A DNA stretch of 36,191 nucleotides from Nitrospirota bacterium (GTDB lineage: Bacteria; Nitrospirota; Nitrospiria; Nitrospirales; Nitrospiraceae): contig JAUXQT010000012.1 in the NCBI GenBank assembly GCA_030682135.1, positions 1 through 36,191 of the forward strand, written 5' to 3'. The translations under genes were made by a program, and so were the position numbers. This document shows positions 7,379 to 13,830 of the stretch, piece by piece. The notes under the pieces were generated by a model. That model was given only the letters and a program-made list of their open reading frames with translations, was not told where the DNA came from and did no database searches. Position 1 is the first letter of the stretch; every line of letters starts with the position of its first letter.

Positions 7379-7638
7379 CGCTACCCTCCTCTCTTGAGAA
7401 AGTGTGCGGGGGACCCGTTGACAGCCGCGCGGTCTGCCCGGTCCCTCTGATCGAATGAATGGGCCGTAGTTTCCTCTTACGCCCATTAGATAAACCTGTC
7501 AATGGGGTGCCATTATTTTTTGAACGGACAAACCGCAAGCCTTCCAGGAGCGAATACCGCCAGACGGTTATGAGAAGGAGCCTTTGTAGCAGGCACATTC
7601 GCCTCCCCACCACTTGCGGCTTCCCTCACAAACGACAA
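7379..7638. other. Intergenic stretch without a supported gene
   Basis: The frames here are short and lack start signals or protein-like composition. The only candidate signals are a minus-strand TTGACA (7502-7497) with a weak TAAGAG 17 bp further on, and an AT-rich stretch near 7512-7520. No hairpin or repeat was found beyond those listed separately. Confidence 0.4.
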
Positions 7639-7667
7639 GGGGGAATCAACCTGATGGCTGATCCCCC
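7639..7667 (-). terminator. Hairpin downstream of the small secreted protein gene
   Basis: GGGGGAATCA and TGATCCCCC pair with one bulged base across a short loop. On the minus strand it begins about 29 bases after the stop at 7696 and is followed by TTGTCGTTTGT, a moderately T-rich run. Confidence 0.55.
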
Positions 7668-7695
7668 CGTAGACAACGCCAAAACGTCTGTACCC

Positions 7696-7998
7696 CTAGT
7701 AGCCTGTGCCCTGGGCCTTCCGTTTGGATTTTTCAATCTCTTCCGTCATCTTCCCTTCGGCCTGGCTCTTATGCTGGGCCGCCATGTCGCTCATTTTCTG
7801 CTCGGCTTCAGATTTCTTGTCACTCGCTGCCTGGCGGGCGCTGGAACTGGATTCCGTTGCGGACCGCTTGGCATTGGCCATCTCCTGATCGAGCTTTTGC
7901 TGCATATCGCCGGCCGACGGGGCTTGCCCGAAAACGGCCGGAGACAATCCCAGAACCATCATGGACATCGTCAACATGACAGACATTGATCTACGCAT
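7696..7998 (-). CDS. Small secreted hydrophilic helical protein, unknown function
   Basis: The 100-aa product starts at ATG 7998, eight bases after AGGAGG. Residues 1-25 form a Sec signal peptide (hydrophobic run MLTMSMMVLGLSP, likely cleavage after FGQA). The mature 75 residues are almost wholly charged or small (Ser, Ala, Lys, Glu, Gln) with no Cys and no aromatic residue except the C-terminal Tyr, and read as one long helix or coiled coil (QKLDQEMANAKRSA, SEAEQKMSDMAAQ). It is presumably periplasmic. No family is recognised; composition resembles desiccation- or stress-type hydrophilins, but that is only resemblance. It lies 120 bp downstream of the DUF4412 gene. Confidence 0.72.
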   Translation of the reverse strand: MRRSMSVMLTMSMMVLGLSPAVFGQAPSAGDMQQKLDQEMANAKRSATESSSSARQAASDKKSEAEQKMSDMAAQHKSQAEGKMTEEIEKSKRKAQGTGY

Positions 7999-8118
7999 CT
8001 GCAGTTCCTCCTAAATGATGAAAACCGCCCGCGGAACGAGCAGCTTGTGAAAGCGTACCGAACCGTCTAGGCAGATTCAAGACCTCCTGTGATGAAGCCG
8101 TTCCATCGCTCCGTCCGC

Positions 8119-8772
8119 TTATTTCATGATCGGCGCGTACTCGCGCATCCGGTAACCCGCCGGAGGGGCAAACAGACTGTCGCCCAAACGTTGGGCCTTG
8201 ATGTGAATCGCCTCCTCACGAGAGGCTTCTTTTCCTGATTCGTCTCGCTCGATTTCGCGAAGAGGAAAGCCCCCGTCTTTGATGATGTCGCGGACCCAGG
8301 AAGGATAACTTCCACCACCTACGGGATCACTGGACAATAACCCGTAGAACGCCGCATTGCTGATACCCTTCGCAACACAGACTTCGCTGGTTCCGTCATC
8401 GTCCTTGCCCACGTAGATCTCACAGGGATATCCAGCCACCTTGCGGCGCTTCCCGGACTTCGTCACCGTCGTGCCCTCGAACATCTTCTTGACGTCCTCA
8501 GACTTCGGATAATTTCGTGGCAGGATCGTCACGCTCCGCTCGTGAGACTCCACGACGAATCCTTCGTTGGTCGTGGAATCCCACACCATGTAATCTCCAT
8601 CCCTCTCACCATCGGCACGCATCTTCTCACCTTTGAAATAGGTCTTGTGTGTACTCACCTCGCCATCCGACGATCTCTTCATCACCACCACACCTTCAAA
8701 CGAGCCGGCGACCACGAGACTCGGATACCCCAACCAGATCAGCCCCCACAAGGCGACCGCTAACAATGTCAT
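8119..8772 (-). CDS. Exported DUF4412-like protein
   Basis: The start is set at ATG 8772, six bases after AAGGAG, instead of a GTG at 8805, giving 217 aa. Residues 1-22 form a signal peptide (TLLAVALWGLIWLGYPSLVVAG). The mature protein begins SFEGVVVMK and contains a beta-rich segment about a YFKGEKMRADGE turn, then a pair of Cys (YPCEIYV and EVCVA) that may form a disulfide. This is the pattern of periplasmic DUF4412 proteins of unknown function. The palindrome TGACGTGGACGTCA lies just upstream at 8791-8804. It follows ppk2 on the same strand after 102 bp. Confidence 0.7.
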   Translation of the reverse strand: MTLLAVALWGLIWLGYPSLVVAGSFEGVVVMKRSSDGEVSTHKTYFKGEKMRADGERDGDYMVWDSTTNEGFVVESHERSVTILPRNYPKSEDVKKMFEGTTVTKSGKRRKVAGYPCEIYVGKDDDGTSEVCVAKGISNAAFYGLLSSDPVGGGSYPSWVRDIIKDGGFPLREIERDESGKEASREEAIHIKAQRLGDSLFAPPAGYRMREYAPIMK

Positions 8773-8790
8773 GCCCATCTCCTTCAATCG

Positions 8791-8804
8791 TGACGTGGAC
8801 GTCA
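8791..8804. promoter_or_regulatory. Palindrome TGACGTGGACGTCA
   Basis: Two perfect 6-bp half sites (TGACGT and ACGTCA) are separated by GG, 19 bp upstream of the start at 8772 and in the 102-bp gap after ppk2. It could be a regulator site or chance; no promoter boxes were identified with confidence next to it. Confidence 0.3.
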
Positions 8805-8874
8805 CTGATCGCCCTGCAGTTTTTGATCAAATTGTTGCATGCGTTCAGCTTGCGACCGCCGGCCTCGGTTTCCC

Positions 8875-9693
8875 TTACACGATCTTCAACGTGGAAAAGT
8901 CGATGCCTTGAGGCGCCGGTGGCGTCGTGAGCTTCATCGCTTCCAATGCGTTGGTGACAAGTTCCGCGGCCACGAGATTGCGATACCACTTCCGATTGGC
9001 AGGCACAATATACCAGGGGGCACAATCCGTGCTCGTGGCGGCCATCATGTCTTCGAACGCATCCATGTAGGGCTTCCACAACTTTCGTTCCTCAAGATCC
9101 CCCTCGTTGAATTTCCAGCGCTTCTCCGGATCTCGGATACGTTCCTCCAGCCGCTCTTTCTGTTCGTCCTTTGAGATGTGCAGAAAGAGCTTGAGCACCA
9201 CTGTCCCGTTTTCAGCAAGCAGCTCCTCAAATTCTTTGATCTGATTGAACCGCTGTTTCACCACCTTGTCAGACACCCATCCATGGACGCGGGTGATCAA
9301 GACATCCTCATAATCCGAGCGATTGAAGATGCCGATCTGGCCCTTCGACGGCGCCTTCTGATGGACGCGCCACAGAAAGTCATGGCTCAACTCCTCGGAC
9401 GACGGAGCTTTGAATGAGACCACTTTGCAGCCCTGCGGGTTCACACCCGACATCACGCTCCTAATCGTGCCGTCTTTCCCGCTGGTGTCCATTCCCTGAA
9501 GCACGACCAGCAAGGATCGAGTCCCGTTCGCATACAGCCGCTCTTGAAGTTCGCCGAGCCGACCGATCAACCCCGCCGTGATGGCCTTGGCCTTCTCTTT
9601 GCCTTGATCGGTTTTCTTGTAGTCACCGCTGTCGTCAGGGTCGAATCGTGCGAGCGACAACGCGTGTCCCGGCTTCACTCGATAGTCTTTCAT
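8875..9693 (-). CDS. ppk2: Polyphosphate kinase 2 (PPK2) family phosphotransferase
   Basis: The start is set at ATG 9693, seven bases after GAGGAG, giving 272 aa; a longer frame to 9774 lacks a ribosome site. The fold is that of a P-loop kinase: Walker A GMDTSGKDGT at 67-76, the lid-type segment FNRSDYEDVLITRVHGW, and RIRDPEKRWKFNEGD near the C-terminal third, all typical of single-domain PPK2. Such enzymes transfer phosphate between polyphosphate and nucleotides in the cytoplasm. Nucleotide preference (ADP, GDP or AMP) cannot be told from sequence alone. It is divergent from aqpZ across about 160 bp. Confidence 0.92.
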   Translation of the reverse strand: MKDYRVKPGHALSLARFDPDDSGDYKKTDQGKEKAKAITAGLIGRLGELQERLYANGTRSLLVVLQGMDTSGKDGTIRSVMSGVNPQGCKVVSFKAPSSEELSHDFLWRVHQKAPSKGQIGIFNRSDYEDVLITRVHGWVSDKVVKQRFNQIKEFEELLAENGTVVLKLFLHISKDEQKERLEERIRDPEKRWKFNEGDLEERKLWKPYMDAFEDMMAATSTDCAPWYIVPANRKWYRNLVAAELVTNALEAMKLTTPPAPQGIDFSTLKIV

Positions 9694-9854
9694 CAGTGTC
9701 TCCTCTCGCCTTGTGATGGTGTCCCCACGAAAATACGCCGGTCCGAGGAAAGAATATAGTGCCGGACGTCGCACCTAAGCACCTCGCTCCTTGCGATTTG
9801 TCGAGACCACGGGCATAGTGCGGCTCAGCAGTACACCTACCGGGAGGATGAACG

Positions 9855-10544
9855 ATGAATCGACTGGCAGCAGAAGCGATCGGCACGTTTTGGCTAGTGT
9901 TCGGGGGCTGCGGGAGCGCCGTGCTGGCCGCCGCCTTTCCACAAGTCGGCATTGGCCTGCTCGGCGTATCCTTCGCATTCGGACTGACCGTCCTGACAAT
10001 GGCCTATGCCATTGGCCATATTTCCGGCTGCCATCTCAACCCGGCCGTCTCCGTGGGCCTCGTGGTCGGTAAACGTTTCCCGGCCAGCGATCTCCCTGGA
10101 TACATCGGCGCCCAAGTGCTCGGCGCGGTCCTTGGAGCCGGAACGCTCTATCTCATCGCCAGCGGGAAAACCGGCTTCGACCTCGGCGGCTTCGCCTCGA
10201 ACGGGTACGGAGAACATTCCCCGGGCGGCTATTCGCTCATGGCCGCGCTCCTCACTGAAGTCGTACTCACCTTCATGTTTCTGTTTATTATCCTGGGAGC
10301 CACCGACAGTCGCGCGCCCCAAGGCTTTGCACCCATCGCAATCGGCCTGGGCTTGACGCTCATCCACTTGATCGGCATCCCGATCACCAATCTCTCCGTC
10401 AACCCGGCCCGCAGCACAGGTCCCGCTCTCTTCGTGGGTGGCTGGGCCCTTGGTCAACTCTGGCTCTTCTGGATCGCCCCGATCATCGGCGCCGCATTGG
10501 CAGGAGTCGCCTATCCTCTGATCGCAGGCAGCCAGAAACGATAG
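9855..10544 (+). CDS. aqpZ: Aquaporin Z
   Basis: The 229-aa MIP-family channel has six membrane helices and both pore motifs: HLNPAVS near residue 60 and [12 protein letters not shown] near 182. The close match to E. coli AqpZ around [13 protein letters not shown] and the Arg of the second motif argue for a water channel, not a glycerol facilitator, which would carry an Asp after the second NPA. It acts in the inner membrane. The ATG at 9855 follows GGGAGG at a good distance. It faces the FGE-fold gene, with only 45 bp between stops. Confidence 0.95.
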   Translation: MNRLAAEAIGTFWLVFGGCGSAVLAAAFPQVGIGLLGVSFAFGLTVLTMAYAIGHISGCHLNPAVSVGLVVGKRFPASDLPGYIGAQVLGAVLGAGTLYLIASGKTGFDLGGFASNGYGEHSPGGYSLMAALLTEVVLTFMFLFIILGATDSRAPQGFAPIAIGLGLTLIHLIGIPITNLSVNPARSTGPALFVGGWALGQLWLFWIAPIIGAALAGVAYPLIAGSQKR

Positions 10545-10589
10545 GGTTGAAGTTCTTCAGGCTTAGAACGAGAAAGGGGAGAGAACAGG

Positions 10590-11558
10590 CTACGGCAGTT
10601 TCGGCGCGTCTTGGGCACAGCGAAATCCAACGTTCGGATCATGCTCGGTCGGATCGCCTTTGGTCCGAAAAGACGACCGAAGCCGATAGGGATTATTGAT
10701 ATACGAGCCGCCGCGTTGCACCTTCGCGGTGCCCTCGACCGGTCCACGCGGGTTGATGGCAGGATTCTTCTTATAAAACTCTTCGTCGTACCAGTCGGTC
10801 ACCCATTCATAGAGGTTGCCGGCCAGATCGTGGACCCCATAGGGGCTCTTCCCTTTGTCACGATTGCCAATGGGAGACACCGTATCAGCCCCTTCTTTTA
10901 ACCCGAAGACCGCATGGGCCGGAGTCGGCACATCGCTTCCCCAGGGATAGACCCTTCCATCCGCACCTCTAGCAGCTTTCTCCCATTCCGCTTCGGTCGG
11001 CAACCGTTTCCCGGCCCAGAGACAATAGCCCGTCGCCTCCATCCAGTTCACCCATCGGACCGGACGATCTGAATGGATGACCGGCGTCTCCTTGTCCGCA
11101 AAGCTCCAAGGCGGTTCACTCTGAATCGCCTCGACAAACTTCGCAAATCGGCCGTTCGTCACTTCGAATTTATCCATATAAAAACTGTCGAGGAAGGCAC
11201 GATGGATCGGCTGCTCGTCGTCATCACCCTTGTCGCTCCCCATCGTGAACTCACCGGCTGGAACGAGCATCATGGGAACACCATCTTTTCCGGTGATCTC
11301 GACGGGCAATTGGGGTGGACCGACCGGCTTTGAGATGGCTCCAGCTGTAGAAGGAGGATGCACCTTCACAGGTGGCTTCTGTTCACTCTCTGCCACATGG
11401 GGCTTGGGTGCGGCTGAGGCTGGAACTTGAGCTGGTGCTGGAACCGGCTCAGGCTTGGCAGGCGGCGCTTCATTCGCCAGTGCAAGATCACTCGTGATCC
11501 ATAACACCGATAACAGGCCGAATGTCATGGCCTGAATCATGTTCCGAGACTGCATCAT
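10590..11558 (-). CDS. Exported formylglycine-generating-enzyme-fold (SUMF1/FGE-sulfatase) protein without catalytic cysteines
   Basis: The likely start is ATG 11558 (or 11555), giving about 322 aa; the longer frame to 11720 runs through a strong hairpin. A signal peptide (MTFGLLSVLWITSDLALA) is followed by a Pro/Ala/Lys-rich linker of about 60 residues, then the FGE-sulfatase fold: VPAGEFTMGSDKGDDDEQP, VTNGRFAKFVEA, WAGKRLPTEAEWEKAARG, GNLYEWVTDWY, QRGGSY and VGFRCA. True FGEs have a Cys pair shortly after RGGSW; here the region reads GGSYINNPYRLRSS with no Cys, so sulfatase activation is unlikely. It may be a binding or scaffold domain in the periplasm. Confidence 0.85.
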   Translation of the reverse strand: MMQSRNMIQAMTFGLLSVLWITSDLALANEAPPAKPEPVPAPAQVPASAAPKPHVAESEQKPPVKVHPPSTAGAISKPVGPPQLPVEITGKDGVPMMLVPAGEFTMGSDKGDDDEQPIHRAFLDSFYMDKFEVTNGRFAKFVEAIQSEPPWSFADKETPVIHSDRPVRWVNWMEATGYCLWAGKRLPTEAEWEKAARGADGRVYPWGSDVPTPAHAVFGLKEGADTVSPIGNRDKGKSPYGVHDLAGNLYEWVTDWYDEEFYKKNPAINPRGPVEGTAKVQRGGSYINNPYRLRSSFRTKGDPTEHDPNVGFRCAQDAPKLP

Positions 11559-11710
11559 CGACTGTCTCGTCTCCGTGAAAGAGCAGGTGCTTCCTGCACC
11601 ACCCGACCAGGGTACCGAAAATCGTGAGGACAAATCTACTCTTCTGCCAGTCTCGAAGAAGCCATACGCTGTGTCACATGGTAGGGGGCAAGAACGACTG
11701 CGGATTTGAT

Positions 11711-11751
11711 CCGCCGGCATTCATCACGATAGAGCGATGAAGAGCCGGCGG
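11711..11751 (-). terminator. Hairpin downstream of ssrA
   Basis: CCGCCGGC (11711-11718) pairs with GCCGGCGG (11744-11751), and the inner TTCATC/GATGAA also pairs. It begins about 19 bases beyond the tmRNA 3' end on the minus strand. A T tract is lacking, so it may act as a processing or stability element. Confidence 0.5.
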
Positions 11752-11769
11752 CACGCACAACGCGCGATT

Positions 11770-12119
11770 TGGTGGAGGCGAGGGGAGTTGAACCCCTGTC
11801 CGAAGACCTTCAGCACAACGGATCTACATGTTTAGCCGATCGTTTTAGTTTCGCAGCCACCCACGCCCACCGGCTAGCTTAGACTGGCCACTAGCCCAGT
11901 ATTGTCTCGTCCTCAGCCGCTGAGCACCAGCTTTGGACCAGCCCGCTGTATCGCGCTCCGACCACCCCCGCGGGCCTCAGGTGGAGGAACGTCGCAGTTA
12001 TTTAAGCTGCGAGTGCAAATTCTTGGTTTGCAGTTACATTTTCCCGGAGGATTTACGAGACCCCGAGAGCTCGACATGCACCGCTGACCTTAGTATCCCC
12101 GTCGATTCCGGTCGCCCCC
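11770..12119 (-). ncRNA. ssrA: tmRNA (ssrA)
   Basis: The minus strand gives a ~350-nt one-piece tmRNA. The 5' end GGGGGCGACCGGAATCGACG pairs with the 3' end CGCCTCC followed by ACCA, so CCA is encoded (11772-11770). The T-arm GGGGTTCAACTCCCC precedes it. The tag frame reads GCA AAC CAA GAA TTT GCA CTC GCA GCT TAA, that is ANQEFALAA, ending in the usual ALAA degron. Together with SmpB (29805-30284) it rescues stalled ribosomes and tags the incomplete peptides. RNase P should make the 5' end. A palindromic element begins only 10 bp upstream (12130), so the promoter must lie within or beyond it. Confidence 0.95.
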
Positions 12120-12129
12120 TTTCGGTCGG

Positions 12130-12243
12130 ATGTTGAAAAAGGCTTCTGGCAGCGTTCTCGCTTAGCTCAACGCCTCAACGTACTGAGAAGTACGCCTCGG
12201 CATCTCGCGCACTGCGGCCTTGCCAGAAGACCTTCTTGAACAT
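12130..12243 (-). repeat. Palindromic intergenic element, copy B (114 bp, inverted relative to A and C)
   Basis: Ends ATGTTGAAAAAGG and CCTTCTTGAACAT form an imperfect terminal inverted repeat of about 22 bp that includes a shared CTTCTGGCA block. The centre is CGTACT (12179-12184) and AGTACG (12189-12194). Read on the minus strand it shares GGCAAGGCCGCAG, GTACGTTGAGG and GCGAGAACG with copy A. It lies directly upstream of ssrA. Confidence 0.82.
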
Positions 12244-12269
12244 CCTCAAGATCTCTGACTCGGCCATTG

Positions 12270-12294
12270 GCTATATGCCATCAGCCATTCGCTC
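12270..12294 (+). repeat. Short repeat, shared with the gyrB-gyrA hairpin
   Basis: TGCCATCAGCCATTCGCTC (12276-12294) is identical to the reverse complement of 33978-33996, one arm of the hairpin between gyrB and gyrA. The wider segment GCTATATGCC... also resembles the other arm of that hairpin. Confidence 0.6.
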
Positions 12295-12364
12295 CAAACT
12301 AGATACTCATCATACTGCACAGGTCAAGGGTTTGCCAGAGATGATGTAGGACCGATCAGGCAGC

Positions 12365-12800
12365 TCAGGAGAGGGCCGCCAAGAAGAATACGACAACCGC
12401 CATCGCGCCGAGACACCCACGCACCAAATGGCCTCGCCCCCAGGCCTCAATCATTCTACGGGTCTCCGGTCCAGCCGATTCCAGAGGAATGGCCAACAGC
12501 CTGTTATTGGTCGGGATCAAAAAGATGAGTGTATAGGGCCAGTTAGCAAAAATAATCAGGGCACCGGTCAACCATAACCAATGTCCGGTCTGAATATAGG
12601 CAATAGTGCCCAGCACAGCCGTGACAGCAACCAACGATCCTTGCAAATTAAAACCACGCTTGTAGCTCGGCTTCCACTCGGCTAACAAAGACCGATCTTC
12701 AAGACCCAATCGGGCTGGCTGCTCCGCCAGCGTAATATATATAGAAAGCCGCTCCTGTGAAGAACGATGCAAGGACTAGTGCGAATAGACCGATGACCAT
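12365..12800 (-). pseudogene. DUF1772-like membrane protein, frameshifted in a TA tract
   Basis: The ATG at 12800 has an ideal AAGGAGG six bases upstream and opens MVIGLFALVLASFFTGAAFY, the expected first helix. The frame is then lost in a TATATATAT run (12735-12743). The rest, in another frame, is a typical family body: LAEQPARLGLEDRSLL, LAEWKPSYKRGF, then three more hydrophobic helices (FANWPYTLIFLIPTNNR is characteristic) to the stop at 12365. Gain of one TA or loss of two would rejoin the halves. It is the last gene of a six-gene minus-strand series. Mutation, slippage-based switching and sequencing error are all possible; without the first helix the product is probably inactive. Function of DUF1772 proteins is poorly known. 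Confidence 0.75.
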
Positions 12801-12879
12801 AAGCTCCTCCTTCTCATGCGCGCTTCGAGCAGGCCCGGGCTATCACCAGGGAGTATCCCGTAGCTTGGAACCAGTTCTA

Positions 12880-13812
12880 TCAGCTGCGCCGCTCAATCGG
12901 AAACTTCCGTTCCCGCCAGGCATCGAGACCCCCTTCGAGCGGACGGACACGGTGGACGCCTTTCTTCTTCAAGAGAAATGCGGTGCGGGCGCTGGACACT
13001 TCGTTCGGGCAGGAGCAGTAGAGGATAATGTCCCGGTCGCGCGGAATTTCGTGATGGCGATGTTCGATCTCCTCCATCCGAAAATTCAAGGATCCTGGGA
13101 TCGTCTCGGGATCCAGCTCCAGAGACATGGGATGCCGCACGTCGACAATGGTGATGAGATCGCCGGCATCTATACGCTGCTTCAATTCATCCACGGTGAT
13201 CTTCGCCATCCGGAGATCTCGCAGAAACTTCTGCCGGTGAAGAAACTTGTACAGGATAAACCCGACCAGGCCGACCCCGATGATCGTAAGAAACCAGCCG
13301 CCGGTCTGGTCAATGAGCATAGCAACCTGTTCAAGTTGATTGCTGAAGAGCGCGCCGATTCCAGCACAGACCACAACCCAAATCAGCGCCCCGGCTGTAT
13401 CGTACAAAAAAAACCTTGCAGCCCCCATACCCACAATGCCGGCCAACGGAGGAGCCACTGTGCTGAATCCAGGGATGAACTTTGCAAAAAGCAGCGCGCG
13501 CCATCCATGCCGATGAAAGAGATTTTCGGTATCCCTCACGCAGGAGTCCGGTTCCAGCGACATCCGGCATAAGAATCCCAGCACCTGCCCCCCCTTCAAC
13601 CGGCCCAGGTAATACCAAGCAAGGTCGGGAGGCAGCGACGCGACAACAGGAATCAGCAGCGCGGTCAGGACGCTCATCTTGCCGGCTCCTACGAGTGCGC
13701 CGGCGGCAATTAAGAGGGGAATAGCAGGAATAGGCAGGCCGACCTGTTCGATAAACACGACCCAAAAAAGGACCGAGGCGCCGTGATCGACAAGAAACTG
13801 CACGGTGGTCAT
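12880..13812 (-). CDS. DedA-family membrane protein fused to a rhodanese domain
   Basis: The 310-aa fusion has an N-terminal DedA/VTT domain (about 1-200) with the family segments EQVGLPIPAIPLLIAAGAL, RHGWRALLFAKFIPGFSTVAPPLAG and several membrane helices, then a cytoplasmic rhodanese domain (about 205-305). The rhodanese loop is LYCSCPNEVSSARTA with the presumed active Cys as the second Cys; VDVRHP and GGLDAW are further rhodanese marks. DedA proteins act in lipid flipping and envelope homeostasis; the rhodanese part may carry persulfide or sulfane sulfur. The ATG at 13812 lies 18 bp after the BT1-type transporter stop, so it belongs to the same operon. Confidence 0.88.
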   Translation of the reverse strand: MTTVQFLVDHGASVLFWVVFIEQVGLPIPAIPLLIAAGALVGAGKMSVLTALLIPVVASLPPDLAWYYLGRLKGGQVLGFLCRMSLEPDSCVRDTENLFHRHGWRALLFAKFIPGFSTVAPPLAGIVGMGAARFFLYDTAGALIWVVVCAGIGALFSNQLEQVAMLIDQTGGWFLTIIGVGLVGFILYKFLHRQKFLRDLRMAKITVDELKQRIDAGDLITIVDVRHPMSLELDPETIPGSLNFRMEEIEHRHHEIPRDRDIILYCSCPNEVSSARTAFLLKKKGVHRVRPLEGGLDAWRERKFPIERRS

Positions 13813-13830
13813 AGGGCAAACCCGTTCATG

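Noticed and set aside
7459-7989. 176-codon plus-strand frame
   Set aside because: It overlaps the secreted-protein gene in antisense; the minus-strand gene has a signal peptide and AGGAGG.
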